From NCBI GenBank assembly GCA_049241565.1, contig JBMLQL010000042.1, positions 74,362 through 138,361 of the forward strand: DNA of 64,000 nt, written 5' to 3'. Positions 17,489 to 26,584 of this stretch are shown in pieces. Under the pieces are notes generated by a model. It was not told where the DNA came from. It was given only the letters and a program-made list of their open reading frames with translations, and ran no database searches. Origin of the DNA: DZBG01 sp049241565. GTDB taxonomy: Bacteria > Bdellovibrionota > Bacteriovoracia > Bacteriovoracales > Bacteriovoracaceae. Numbering within the stretch: position 1 is the first letter of the stretch; each line of letters starts with the position of its first letter. The position numbers and the translations under genes were made by a program.

Positions 17489-20200
17489 ATGGCAAAGAAA
17501 GTTTATGAGCTAGCAAACGAGTTAGGTGTAGGTGCACTCGATCTTGTTGAAAAGCTAAAATCAATGGGAATGAACGTCCGTAACCACATGGTGGCTTTAA
17601 CGGATGAAGAACTTGCAAAAGCTAAAGCAGCCTATGAAGCTCCACAAAAGAGCGGGCCGGTAGGATCTAAAAAAGCAGTAGTGAAAAAAGCTGTGGTGAA
17701 AAGAGTGGCAGCTGCGGCTGAACCAACTCCGGCCCCTGAAGAAGTGGCTCCTGAGCCAGCTATAGCATCAACAGAAGCTGCCGCTCCAGAAGCTGAAGTA
17801 ACTGAAGCTCCTGCTGCTCCGGCAACTGAAGTGACAGCCTCTTCCGCGACTGAAAGCGAAGAGAGTAAACCAGCAAAAGCTGTGACATTGGTAAAGAGAA
17901 AAGCTAAATCTCAATTAGAAGAAGAGGCAGTTAAAGCCGAAGCTGAGCATGCTGAGAAAGCAGCAGCTCGTGCACACTTTGAGGCCACAGGAAATCATCT
18001 CCCTTCTAAATCAACACTATCTGGTGATAAAGAAAAAGTTTACTACCAAGAGAAGACACATACGTTTACTCCGATCTTTATTCCTGAAGAGAAAAAAGAA
18101 GAGAAGAAATCTTCTGAAAGACCACCTGCCCGTAAATTTGATCCTCTTGCTCTTAAAACAGCTGTTGCAGGCGAGCCTGTGGTTGATGATGAGGACGAGA
18201 AAGGTAAAAAGAGAATGGGTGACCTTGCTGCTGCAATGACTAAAAAAGCAGTGGTAGGCGTGAAGAAAGATATTACGATGCTAAGAGCTGACGAAGAACT
18301 TCGTTTTGCATCTCAGCTCGTTGGTAAAACAATTTATACTCCAGCAAAGAAGAAAAAAATCTATTCAGGACCAACTCAAAAGACACTTATTACTGAAGTT
18401 AAAGATTCAAAGCGTGTTATTTCACTTCATGGTGGTACAACTGTAGGAGATCTTGCTCAAAAGCTTTCAGTTCGTTTTGAACAACTTCAAAATAAAATGC
18501 TCCATATGAATCTTCTTGTTAAGGAAGATGATTATGTGGGGATTAAGCTCGCTTCAGAGATGGCCAATCTTTACAACTATCGAGTTGAAGATAAGGCTTT
18601 CAATGAAGAAGCTGTTCTTAATAAGGAAGCAGGCGAGGATAAATCATCTTTCCCACTGAGAAGCCCGATCGTTACAATCATGGGGCACGTAGATCATGGT
18701 AAGACATCACTTCTTGATTATATCCGTAAGGCCAAAGTTGCTTCAGGTGAAGCAGGTGGAATTACTCAGCATATTGGTGCTTATCAAGTTATGGTGAAAG
18801 GACTTCCTCTTACTTTCCTTGATACTCCTGGACATGCGGCTTTTGCGGCCATGAGACAGCGTGGAGCTGATGTGACTGATGTTGTCGTTCTTGTTGTTGC
18901 TGCGGACGATGGGGTAATGCCTCAAACTGTAGAATCAATTAAGTTCTGTAAAAACGCTAATAAAACGGTGATTGTTGCTGTTAATAAAATCGATAAACCA
19001 GGGGCCAATCCAGATAAAGTAAAACAAGGTCTAATGGACCATGGTCTTATTGCTGAGGAGTGGGGTGGGGAAACTCAGTTCGTTCATGTTTCGGCACATA
19101 CTGGGGAAGGTATCGATAGTCTTCTGGAGGCCATTCAGATTCAAGCCGAGGTGATGGAACTTCGTGAGAATCCGAAAGGATCTGTGGAAGGTATTGTTAT
19201 TGAATCAAAAGTAGAATTGGGACGTGGACCAGTTGCAACGATTATCGTTCAAAAAGGAACACTGAATAAAGGTGATGCTATTGTAGTTGGTGAGACTTCG
19301 GGTCGCGCTAGAACACTCATGGATTTCACAGGAAAAATGTTGAACTCTGCTGGCCCATCAACTCCTGTTCAGATTCTAGGTTTGGAAGAAGTTCCATCTC
19401 CTGGTGATACTCTGAACGTGGTGAAAAATGAGCGTGAAGCCAAAAAGATCGTTGAAAACCGTATCAATGAGCGTAAGCAGCTTGCTAACGCTGAAGCGGC
19501 TCCGAAGAAACTTTCTCTTGAAGACTTCTTCTCTCAAGCCTCAGCTAATACTCAGGCCGGTGAAAAGAAAATCCTTAATCTTATTATTCGTTCAGACGTA
19601 CAAGGATCATACGAAGCGATCAGAACTGCAGTTGAGCAGCTTGGAAACTCTGAAGTTGGAGTCAATGTTATTGCAGGTGGAGTTGGTGCTATTACTGATT
19701 CTGATGTAATGATGGCCGCGTCTTCTCAAGGATTCATCTTTGGCTTTAATATGCGCCCAGTAACTTCAGCAAGAAAACTTGCTGAAGATAAAGGTGTTGA
19801 TATTAAGACGTATTCGATTATTTATCAACTTATCGATGATGTAACTCTTGCTCTTGAAGGAATGTTAACTCCTGAGAAGGTAGAGAAGTATATTGGTCGT
19901 GCTCAAGTTCGTGATACATTCAATATCCCTAAAATTGGGGTTATTGCTGGTACAGCCGTTGTTGACGGTAAAATTGAGCGTGGATGTAATATTCGTCTCC
20001 TTCGTGATGGCAAGATCATCTACGACGGTAAGTTGACAACACTTAAACGTTTCAAAGATGAAGTGAAAGAAGTTAAAAACGGTTACGAATGTGGTATGTC
20101 TCTAGAGAACTTCAATGATATCAAAAATGATGATGTGATTGAGGCTTATATTATGGAAGAGAAAAAACGTTCTCTTTCAGCTAATGAAGTCACACTTTAG
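17489..20200 (+). CDS. infB: Translation initiation factor IF-2
   Basis: A 903-residue GTPase that places initiator tRNA on the 30S subunit. IF2_N domain at the start (MAKKVYELANELGVGALDLV), then an Ala/Pro/Glu-rich low-complexity linker (about 55-130), a basic region, and a G domain with GHVDHGKTSLL near 398, DTPGHAAF near 443 and NKID near 500, followed by beta-barrel and C-terminal domains. The ATG at 17489 was chosen over one 27 bp upstream because GAGGGAG lies just before it and it matches the family N-terminus. Preceded by nusA, as usual. Confidence 0.97.
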   Translation: MAKKVYELANELGVGALDLVEKLKSMGMNVRNHMVALTDEELAKAKAAYEAPQKSGPVGSKKAVVKKAVVKRVAAAAEPTPAPEEVAPEPAIASTEAAAPEAEVTEAPAAPATEVTASSATESEESKPAKAVTLVKRKAKSQLEEEAVKAEAEHAEKAAARAHFEATGNHLPSKSTLSGDKEKVYYQEKTHTFTPIFIPEEKKEEKKSSERPPARKFDPLALKTAVAGEPVVDDEDEKGKKRMGDLAAAMTKKAVVGVKKDITMLRADEELRFASQLVGKTIYTPAKKKKIYSGPTQKTLITEVKDSKRVISLHGGTTVGDLAQKLSVRFEQLQNKMLHMNLLVKEDDYVGIKLASEMANLYNYRVEDKAFNEEAVLNKEAGEDKSSFPLRSPIVTIMGHVDHGKTSLLDYIRKAKVASGEAGGITQHIGAYQVMVKGLPLTFLDTPGHAAFAAMRQRGADVTDVVVLVVAADDGVMPQTVESIKFCKNANKTVIVAVNKIDKPGANPDKVKQGLMDHGLIAEEWGGETQFVHVSAHTGEGIDSLLEAIQIQAEVMELRENPKGSVEGIVIESKVELGRGPVATIIVQKGTLNKGDAIVVGETSGRARTLMDFTGKMLNSAGPSTPVQILGLEEVPSPGDTLNVVKNEREAKKIVENRINERKQLANAEAAPKKLSLEDFFSQASANTQAGEKKILNLIIRSDVQGSYEAIRTAVEQLGNSEVGVNVIAGGVGAITDSDVMMAASSQGFIFGFNMRPVTSARKLAEDKGVDIKTYSIIYQLIDDVTLALEGMLTPEKVEKYIGRAQVRDTFNIPKIGVIAGTAVVDGKIERGCNIRLLRDGKIIYDGKLTTLKRFKDEVKEVKNGYECGMSLENFNDIKNDDVIEAYIMEEKKRSLSANEVTL

Positions 20201-20208
20201 GGATACAC

Positions 20209-20574
20209 ATGGCCGGTCGTGGTAATAAATTTTCTAAATTAAAATACGAAGAGCGGATCTTGAATGAACTCAATTCCGCTCTCCGTCGTGAATTTGCTGA
20301 TGTACGATTGAGCCAAGTTTCACTCACAAGAGTGGAGCTTTCTCAAGATTACTCAATGGCCAAAGTTTACTGGGATACTTTCAACTCTTCGACAAGAGGT
20401 GACGCTAAGACCGCTATTGAATCGATTAAAGGTCGTATGAGAACTTTACTCGCTTCAAAAATGGAAGTTCGTCATACTCCAGAACTGAATTTCTATTATG
20501 ATTCTCAGTTTGAAGATGAAAAAAAGATCGATGATCTTCTCAAAAACTCTTCGAATGACAGCTCAGACGAGTAA
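20209..20574 (+). CDS. rbfA: Ribosome-binding factor A
   Basis: A 121-residue single KH-like domain protein for 30S maturation and cold adaptation. Conserved features include RILNELNSALRREFADVRL, VELSQDYSMAKVYWD and the C-terminal MEVRHTPELNFYYD. It starts 8 bp after infB and its 3' end overlaps truB by 20 bp. The short Asp/Ser-rich tail is not conserved. Confidence 0.93.
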   Translation: MAGRGNKFSKLKYEERILNELNSALRREFADVRLSQVSLTRVELSQDYSMAKVYWDTFNSSTRGDAKTAIESIKGRMRTLLASKMEVRHTPELNFYYDSQFEDEKKIDDLLKNSSNDSSDE

Positions 20575-21505
20575 GCCGCTAGTTATCAATGTTTTTAAGC
20601 CGGCCCGAGTGACATCTTACGATGTTATTCGGCACTATAAAAAAAACCTCCCTCAAAATTTTGGAAAGATAGGTCACTTTGGGACACTTGATCCCTTTGC
20701 TTGCGGTGTGCTCTTAATTGGGATCGGAGGAGCTGCACGGCTTAATGATCTTATCCATGAGTATCTTCCCAAGACCTATCTTGCTATTGGTAAGCTAGGT
20801 GTTGAAACGGCCACAGGAGATCTTACAAGTTCAGTCACTCAACAGGATACATCACTTTATCTTAGGCAAGAAATTGGATCCTTCTCTAAAGAGTTTATTC
20901 AAAAACAACTGCGTGAGAAATTTTTGGGTGAATATATGCAGGCCCCTCATCAATACTCCGCTGCTAAATTCATGGGTAAAAAAATGCATGAATGGGCCAG
21001 AGAAGGAGTGGAGATAAAAAAAGAGGAAGTACGCCGCTTTATTTATTCTATTGAGGTTGTTAAGTATGCATTCCCTTATTTGTCATTAAGAGTGAAAGTG
21101 AGTTCTGGAACTTATGTGCGCACTTTGTTTTCAGATATGAGTAATTACTTGGGAACTCTTGGCTGTCTTGTTTCTCTTGTTCGAGAATCTGTGGGGCATC
21201 TGGATTCCAAAAACGCCCTTCAAAAAAACAAATGGCCAAAAGAGAGAAACGAATCTTTTTATCAGCATGGACTAGACGTGGATGCTGTTCTTCCTTTTGC
21301 TCATTATGAATTCAAGCCGTTTGAAATGAAACTTTTTTCTAATGGAGTGACTCTTGAAATGAGTCGTGCGCTCCTGATTCAAGAAGGGAGACTCAAAAAT
21401 GATTATGCTTGGATGTATAGCGATGAAGGTAAATTGTTAGGTCTCGCTCAGATTGAGGAAAATAAGTTTAAGCCATTTATCAATTATTCAGCGGGCGCAG
21501 TTTAG
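20555..21505 (+). CDS. truB: tRNA pseudouridine(55) synthase TruB
   Basis: A 316-residue enzyme making pseudouridine 55 in the tRNA T-loop. The catalytic motif is GHFGTLDPFACGVLLIGIG with the catalytic Asp at about residue 45; KTYLAIGKLGVETATGD and SSGTYVRTLFSDM are further TruB landmarks. The ATG was placed at 20555, within rbfA, because the family N-terminus begins just after (LVINVFKPARVTSYDV). The C-terminal region beyond about 240 is divergent. Last gene of the translation operon; it overlaps the convergent plsC by 26 bp. Confidence 0.94.
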   Translation: MTAQTSKPLVINVFKPARVTSYDVIRHYKKNLPQNFGKIGHFGTLDPFACGVLLIGIGGAARLNDLIHEYLPKTYLAIGKLGVETATGDLTSSVTQQDTSLYLRQEIGSFSKEFIQKQLREKFLGEYMQAPHQYSAAKFMGKKMHEWAREGVEIKKEEVRRFIYSIEVVKYAFPYLSLRVKVSSGTYVRTLFSDMSNYLGTLGCLVSLVRESVGHLDSKNALQKNKWPKERNESFYQHGLDVDAVLPFAHYEFKPFEMKLFSNGVTLEMSRALLIQEGRLKNDYAWMYSDEGKLLGLAQIEENKFKPFINYSAGAV

Positions 21506-22244
21506 TTCTCATTTGCTCATAACCCACCACCACTTTATCCCAACAGAACTTGGCAAACTCCTCGCGAGTCGCAAAACGATCAGGATGAATTTCTTGATGA
21601 ACAATAATCCCTAAATGTCTTTTTGGTCTAATCGTTCCCATTTTTGTGAGAACACCACGTGTTCCATACATACTCACTGGAATCACGGGAATTTTATTTT
21701 CATACGCAAAATAAATAAGTGTTTTTTTGATTTCGCTGTCAGGTTTAGGATGAGCGAGTTTTGAGCGAGTTCCCTCAGGATAAACCTGAATTCCAATTTT
21801 TTCTTTGAGTACACGATTTTTAGTTTGTTCAAAGACGCGGCGGCGAGAATCATTTTTCCCGCGAGAGACTATAAGTGCTCCACTGGCCCATCCTACAAGT
21901 CCAATAATCGGAATATAAAGAACTTCCTTTTTCATGATGGGAGGGACTTGAAATTTTGTAATGATCAAAGGGATATCGATATAGCTTTGATGATTGGCGA
22001 TGTAGAGGCCTTTGGCGGGAAGATCATTCTTGAGACTTTCTGAGCGATGGTCTTCAGAGATATCAATGTTTGCTGCACATGCCCATTTAAGGGTCTTATC
22101 AGATACAAAACGCCAGACAGGGCAAACCACAAGCAATCTTCTTCTCAGGGGCAGGAAAATGGCGACTAAACAAGTCGGCATAAGGACAAAAGCAAAAAGG
22201 ACAAGGGCCACTAAAACAGCTTTTATTTGGGTTAGGATTATCAT
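21480..22244 (-). CDS. 1-acyl-sn-glycerol-3-phosphate acyltransferase (PlsC family)
   Basis: A 254-residue membrane-bound acyltransferase of phospholipid synthesis. An N-terminal hydrophobic segment (about 6-34) precedes the HX4D catalytic motif NHQSYID at about 84-90, the glycerophosphate-binding motif YPEGTRSK at about 155-162, and the IPVIPVSMYGTRGVL segment. These are blocks I, III and IV of the PlsC/AGPAT family. Its last codons overlap the end of truB on the other strand. The name plsC fits, but other lysophospholipid acyltransferases share these motifs. Confidence 0.86.
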   Translation of the reverse strand: MIILTQIKAVLVALVLFAFVLMPTCLVAIFLPLRRRLLVVCPVWRFVSDKTLKWACAANIDISEDHRSESLKNDLPAKGLYIANHQSYIDIPLIITKFQVPPIMKKEVLYIPIIGLVGWASGALIVSRGKNDSRRRVFEQTKNRVLKEKIGIQVYPEGTRSKLAHPKPDSEIKKTLIYFAYENKIPVIPVSMYGTRGVLTKMGTIRPKRHLGIIVHQEIHPDRFATREEFAKFCWDKVVVGYEQMRTKLRPLNN

Positions 22245-22367
22245 CCAAGCATTGTCTTAGAATTAATTGAATTTGGTCAAGCAAGAGGTTGATCTTTTAG
22301 TTCTAATTATCCATATCTTAGGCTATAATTTCACTAAATTGAGAATTTATCTTTCGAGGGGTTATAC

Positions 22368-23237
22368 GTGTCAACAAGTGTAATAGCTATGGGAGTGGCC
22401 GGTTTTGTGGTGATCAACTTGGTCATTGGGCTTGGTCTTTTAAGTTTAGGAATCGGGGCTTTTGAAACCCTATTTGGGAAACCAAAGCTAACTCTTCTTC
22501 GTTCGACAAAAAGTGGAAATATTTTTGCTTTCGGTTTCCGTTGGAATAGCGCTAAGGAACCTTCGGCCATTGATACTGTAAGAATTCGTCTCTTCAATCC
22601 GTTTGGATCTCCGACTCAAGCTGAAGTCATGAAGCCTTTTGATTCAAAAAAAGATTCTTTTGCTGTTGAAGTTGATATGGGGCCAGGATTCATTGAACTT
22701 CTTGGGGCCAAGGGTTTTGATAATGCCATGGTTCAGGTTGAAGTGAGTTCAACTAAAGATGGAGTGGCTTTTCAGTTTGATATGAAAGGAACGAAGTTTA
22801 AGAAGCTTGTAGCCGCTGCAGAAGAAACTGTTCAAGGATTTGTTTCAAAATATAAATTGGAAGCAGTGAAGGCTTCTAAACCACCTATTGATATTCCTAT
22901 AAGAAGCTTTATTGCTGACACTGTTCCAGGTCGTGGTCCAGCTCTTAAAATGGCAACGAATCCAGTTTTTGCTGGTGATTTTGCAGGAGCCGCAGCTGGA
23001 GCAGGTGCAGGTGCTGCTGCAGGGCCAACAGCAGATAATTTTGCTGTCCTCAAAGTTTGGATTGAGCCAGGCTGTATTGTTTGTAACGCTTGCGAAGATA
23101 TTTATAAAGAAGTTTTTGAAGTTCTTTCTGACACATGTATTATTCGTCCTGGAGCGCCACTCACTGACGGATTAAAAATCCAAGAAGCTGCTGAAGCTTG
23201 TCCAGTCGAAGTTATTAAATTCACTAAAGCTAGTTAA
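22368..23237 (+). CDS. Membrane-anchored protein with C-terminal [4Fe-4S] ferredoxin domain
   Basis: A 289-residue protein starting at GTG with GAGGGG upstream. Residues about 5-32 are a single membrane anchor. A middle domain of about 160 residues (beta-rich, unrecognised) is followed by an Ala/Gly linker (about 205-222) and a C-terminal monocluster ferredoxin: CIVCNACED and, after a loop, EACPVEVI supply the four Cys. The GxAxCP ending is of the ferredoxin type used for low-potential electron carriage. A TATAAT lies at 22324-22329. The upstream fused oxidoreductase is a possible electron donor, but that is speculative. A strong terminator follows. Confidence 0.72.
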   Translation: MSTSVIAMGVAGFVVINLVIGLGLLSLGIGAFETLFGKPKLTLLRSTKSGNIFAFGFRWNSAKEPSAIDTVRIRLFNPFGSPTQAEVMKPFDSKKDSFAVEVDMGPGFIELLGAKGFDNAMVQVEVSSTKDGVAFQFDMKGTKFKKLVAAAEETVQGFVSKYKLEAVKASKPPIDIPIRSFIADTVPGRGPALKMATNPVFAGDFAGAAAGAGAGAAAGPTADNFAVLKVWIEPGCIVCNACEDIYKEVFEVLSDTCIIRPGAPLTDGLKIQEAAEACPVEVIKFTKAS

Positions 23238-23238
23238 T

Positions 23239-23268
23239 AAAAAAAGGCTCCTTTCGGAGCCTTTTTTG
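23239..23268. terminator. Bidirectional intrinsic terminator
   Basis: GGCTCC (23246-23251), loop TTTC, GGAGCC (23256-23261), preceded by a run of A and followed by TTTTTT. It therefore works on both strands and separates the ferredoxin gene from the convergent M14 peptidase gene. Confidence 0.92.
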
Positions 23269-23270
23269 TT

Positions 23271-23960
23271 TTAAAGATATTTGTGAAGTAGTTCGCTCTT
23301 AAAGAAAGCCTTGAGCCCTTCTTCGTTTTCTTGCCAGATATGTTTGAGCGAAGGTTTTTCTTTTAGCTCAGGACATTCAAAAGTGATCACTCCCACTTTA
23401 TATTTTTCATTCACAAAAGTGCCTAAGGATCCAGGTGTAGGGTAGCCAATATCAGGCGTGAGCTCATACTTATTATGGTTTGTAATAACTTCAGCAATAT
23501 CTTTGCAGTCGCCATTATAATTCACCATGGGCTTCCAAGTATGGAATGAAAGAATAAGCCCTGGTTTGTATTTTTCAAAAAGTTTAAGAAGGTATTGATT
23601 TTCTGGTTCTGAAAGAGGCTTGGGACCTGGATAATAACGAGGCTTCTTGCACTCTTTAGTCCAGTCCTTCGTAGGATAATTTCTATTAAGATCTACTGAG
23701 TGAGCATTCACTCGTGTTTGAGTCGTGTAGCCGTCTACATTGAGGATCGGGATGACAATCATGGGCATGTCTTTAAGAGCGTGCTCTGTCTTTAACCATG
23801 CAAAGAGCTCTTTAAGAACAAAAACGCCTTCAACCTCATCACCGTGTGTTCCACCGATAAGGTAGAGATATTTTGGGGCCTTACTTTTAAGATCTGTTTT
23901 GAAGGCATGGATTTCTCTTCCTTCTACAGATTCACCAGATTCGATATCAGCAAAAATCAT
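23271..23960 (-). CDS. M14-family zinc carboxypeptidase (MpaA-like)
   Basis: A 229-residue cytoplasmic M14 metallopeptidase with no signal peptide. Zinc ligands are visible in GGTHGDEVEG (HxxE) near residue 37 and SFHTW near 141; NVDGYTTQTR and VDLNRNYP carry the substrate-binding Arg/Asn, and ITFECPE holds the catalytic Glu. The pattern is closest to murein peptide amidase MpaA, which frees diaminopimelate from peptidoglycan tripeptide during recycling, and fits a cell that digests wall material. Its ATG overlaps the queD stop (ATGA). Confidence 0.8.
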   Translation of the reverse strand: MIFADIESGESVEGREIHAFKTDLKSKAPKYLYLIGGTHGDEVEGVFVLKELFAWLKTEHALKDMPMIVIPILNVDGYTTQTRVNAHSVDLNRNYPTKDWTKECKKPRYYPGPKPLSEPENQYLLKLFEKYKPGLILSFHTWKPMVNYNGDCKDIAEVITNHNKYELTPDIGYPTPGSLGTFVNEKYKVGVITFECPELKEKPSLKHIWQENEEGLKAFFKSELLHKYL

Positions 23961-24457
23961 AATTTCTCACGATGAAGATAAACAGCCGCCTGGCCTGGTG
24001 TCTCTTCAACCTCCACTTCAAGGGTCGCAAAATAAAAACCATACTTTTCAAAAACAAGTCGGCGAATTTCTTCACAGATATACATGGCAAAACGCTCAGC
24101 ACTTGAATTGAGTATCGGTAATAATAATACATCAGATGTAGGAATACTGAAGAGTGATTCATCTTTTTTCGTGATAATCACAGTATTTTTACCCTCTGTT
24201 TTAATGAGGAGGTGTTTATTAAGGGTAGGAATAATCAGTTTATGGTCTAGAGAATCACAAACCTGACGAACAATAGGCTTGATATTGAGAAAATCAAAGA
24301 CCATATCATCATTAAGTTCTGGAGTTTCACCCTTAACAAGAACACGGTAGTTATGGCCGTGAAGAGGCTCACGAGATCCATCCTCAAACATCATGAAATG
24401 CGATGAGGCAAAATTGAAGTATTGTTTGTGTACTTTAATAGAAAACTGAAGACTCAA
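23957..24457 (-). CDS. queD: 6-pyruvoyl-tetrahydropterin synthase / QueD family protein
   Basis: A 166-residue enzyme of the PTPS/QueD family, which makes 6-carboxytetrahydropterin for queuosine. Zinc-binding histidines appear in FASSHF and PLHGHNYRVLV; SLDHKLI and EVEETPGQAAVY are further family landmarks. The expected catalytic Cys before the zinc site is not obvious. I chose the TTG at 24457, six bases after AAGG, because upstream in-frame ATGs add a non-conserved stretch running across the rnhA promoter. Overlaps the M14 gene by 4 bp. Confidence 0.78.
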   Translation of the reverse strand: MSLQFSIKVHKQYFNFASSHFMMFEDGSREPLHGHNYRVLVKGETPELNDDMVFDFLNIKPIVRQVCDSLDHKLIIPTLNKHLLIKTEGKNTVIITKKDESLFSIPTSDVLLLPILNSSAERFAMYICEEIRRLVFEKYGFYFATLEVEVEETPGQAAVYLHREKL

Positions 24458-24557
24458 AGCTAAACCTTGGGTAAATTTAATCTTAATATAGATACTACTT
24501 ATACTAAAAAAATGGCAAAGAGAAAGACTCTTGTGCGCCAAGTAATTCAGGAACTCC

Positions 24558-25223
24558 ATGAAGAAAAAAATTCTAACTAAACTGAATGATATTAAAAAAG
24601 CCCTAGACAAGCATGAGCTCTATACTGGCAGTGCTCAAGAAGCCTATACGGCCCTTAAATCCGCCATTGAAAGGCTTCCTGAGGAATCAAAAGAAAAGGA
24701 ACTTGCTGACGGGCCATTACCTGTACCTACTGAATTGGCAGGAACCCCCTTGGGAATAGCTATTTTTAGTGATGGTGGTTGTCGAGGAAATCCGGGACCA
24801 GGTGCCTGGGCCTATGTGATTCAGGACCATGAGGGCGCTGTTTTAAAAGAAAGGGCCGGCACAGATGAGTACACCACCAATAACAAAATGGAGTTATTGG
24901 GTGTTATCGAGGGTTTGAAAGAGCTTAAAAAATTATTACCAAGTTTGAATCGTGAGGCCCTTCTTCAGAGAGTTGTAGTGGTCACAGATTCAAAATATGT
25001 GGTGGATGGCATGAATTCATGGGTAGAGGGATGGAGATCACGTGGCTGGAAAAAAGCTGACGGGAAGTCTCCTGAGAATGTGGATTTGTGGATGAGTTTA
25101 ACTGAGGCCACAACTCCCTTTTTTGAAGTGAAATTTCAATGGGTCCGTGGACATGGTGGTCATCCCCAAAATGAGCGCTGTGATCAGCTTGCTAATAAGG
25201 CCATGGATGAAGCTTTCGCTTAG
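24558..25223 (+). CDS. rnhA: Ribonuclease HI with N-terminal extension
   Basis: A 221-residue enzyme that cuts RNA in RNA-DNA hybrids. The RNase H fold occupies about 66-221: DGGCRGNPGPG (Asp72), NNKMELLG (Glu), TDSKYVVDG (Asp) and GHGGHPQNERCDQLAN (His loop and last Asp), so all four carboxylates are kept. The first 65 residues are a helical, charged extension not found in E. coli RNase HI. A TATACT at 24500-24505 may be the -10. A 22-codon frame (24512-24580) overlaps the start. The 3' end overlaps the next gene by 17 bp. Confidence 0.92.
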   Translation: MKKKILTKLNDIKKALDKHELYTGSAQEAYTALKSAIERLPEESKEKELADGPLPVPTELAGTPLGIAIFSDGGCRGNPGPGAWAYVIQDHEGAVLKERAGTDEYTTNNKMELLGVIEGLKELKKLLPSLNREALLQRVVVVTDSKYVVDGMNSWVEGWRSRGWKKADGKSPENVDLWMSLTEATTPFFEVKFQWVRGHGGHPQNERCDQLANKAMDEAFA

Positions 25224-25998
25224 TCTTATTTTATTTTTTTCATTTTCGGCCTGGGGAGAATGTCACCTTAAGGCCCCTCTCTATTCACTGTCGGGACCTT
25301 TGACAATGATACTGCGTAAACTGAATCTTCTCTCAGATATAAACTTAAAAGGTATTTCGACTTTTAATCCCATTCCTGCAAATGAGTATAAAGGTCCACG
25401 TCTTGGTGGAGGACTTTTTCTTTCACGGCGTGAGGATAAAGTTTTTGCTGGGGCGGAAGTCATTTATGATCAAGGGCGAGAACTAGATCGCTATTTTAAA
25501 AATCGTCCTTATCCTTCAATGAGTATTGAGAGCATGGGACTTACTCCTGAAGAAGTTATTCAAAAGACGATCACTCTTTTAAGGCCACGTCTCGTGAACT
25601 GTGAAGAGAGGGTCACTGCACTTCTTAGTGAGAATAAAAAATTGATCGAAGCTAAATTTAATCAGTTAAAGAAAATTGTTTTTTTTCTTGGTCCTATTTC
25701 CTCACAGAAAAAACTTCCTGAAATGGTGATTGGAAATGATGGGTTTGTTCTAGGGTTCAAAAAACAGAATCAAATTCACACCTATCCCTCTGAGTTGCAC
25801 TATGTGAGGTGGTCACAGAAAATGATAGAGGCCTTAGATAAGAATTTTATTTTTATTGGAGTCAGTGAGCCTAAAGATCAGAAAACGTCATCATTAATAC
25901 GAATTGATCAGCGTCACCTTAATGTTATTTTTCCAGGGGCCCTGACTCCTGGACAGAGTCAGCTTGAACTGATGAGTTTTATAGTGAAGAATCTATAG
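25207..25998 (+). CDS. Probable periplasmic binding protein of a FecCD-type importer
   Basis: A 263-residue secreted protein with a clear signal peptide, MKLSLSLILFFSFSAWG, cut before ECHL. The start was chosen inside the end of rnhA because it gives this signal. The interior shows a long backbone helix (residues about 110-160) and alternating strands compatible with the TroA/BtuF fold. Assignment rests mainly on position: it is followed 1 bp later by an ABC ATPase and then a FecCD permease. Sequence motifs alone would not identify it. The substrate (cobalamin, haem or siderophore iron) is unknown. Confidence 0.62.
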   Translation: MKLSLSLILFFSFSAWGECHLKAPLYSLSGPLTMILRKLNLLSDINLKGISTFNPIPANEYKGPRLGGGLFLSRREDKVFAGAEVIYDQGRELDRYFKNRPYPSMSIESMGLTPEEVIQKTITLLRPRLVNCEERVTALLSENKKLIEAKFNQLKKIVFFLGPISSQKKLPEMVIGNDGFVLGFKKQNQIHTYPSELHYVRWSQKMIEALDKNFIFIGVSEPKDQKTSSLIRIDQRHLNVIFPGALTPGQSQLELMSFIVKNL

Positions 25999-25999
25999 T

Positions 26000-26584
26000 A
26001 TGGTGACAATTCATTTAGATCTCCCGTTATTTATTCAGAACTACCACCTTAAAGGGAATCTCTACTTACCTTCAAAGGGAGTCGTTTTAATAACAGGTGA
26101 AAATGGTGTAGGGAAATCCACTCTCTGCCATTATCTTTTTGAAGAAAAAATTCTTCCGCAAAAAGTGGTTTGGACTGAGTCCAATCAATTCAGATCCATC
26201 TATCCTATAACTGTTCATTCTATTCTTGCTTTGTATAAGGAAAATGGGACAGATATTGATCTTGAGCGATATCAACTTCTTTATTCTCTCTTTAAAATGA
26301 GTATTTGGTCAGAGCGGATTTGGTCTGAACTCTCTTCTGGTCAAGGTCAGATGTTAAAGCTTTTAATGGGTCTCTCCCTTAATGCTGAGACATATCTTCT
26401 CGATGAACCGGCCCATTTTCTCGATCAAGAAAAACTTCGTGCTCTTTCTGACGTGATCACTTCAATCTCAAAAGAATCTTTAGTGATCATTATCGATCAC
26501 CGCATAGATTGGTTTGATGGCAAAATGGATAAGCACTACCAACTTCAAGCAAAAGATCAGACTATTATGGTGGAGCAGATATGA
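26000..26584 (+). CDS. Short ABC transporter ATP-binding protein
   Basis: A 194-residue ATPase with Walker A GENGVGKSTL near residue 34, signature LSSGQGQ near 113, Walker B TYLLDEP near 131 and the switch His in IIDHRID near 165. It is shorter than usual BtuD/FhuC proteins (about 250 residues), missing part of the helical subdomain and the C-terminal tail. Sits 1 bp after the binding protein and overlaps the permease by ATGA, so the three form one importer operon. Confidence 0.85.
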   Translation: MVTIHLDLPLFIQNYHLKGNLYLPSKGVVLITGENGVGKSTLCHYLFEEKILPQKVVWTESNQFRSIYPITVHSILALYKENGTDIDLERYQLLYSLFKMSIWSERIWSELSSGQGQMLKLLMGLSLNAETYLLDEPAHFLDQEKLRALSDVITSISKESLVIIIDHRIDWFDGKMDKHYQLQAKDQTIMVEQI

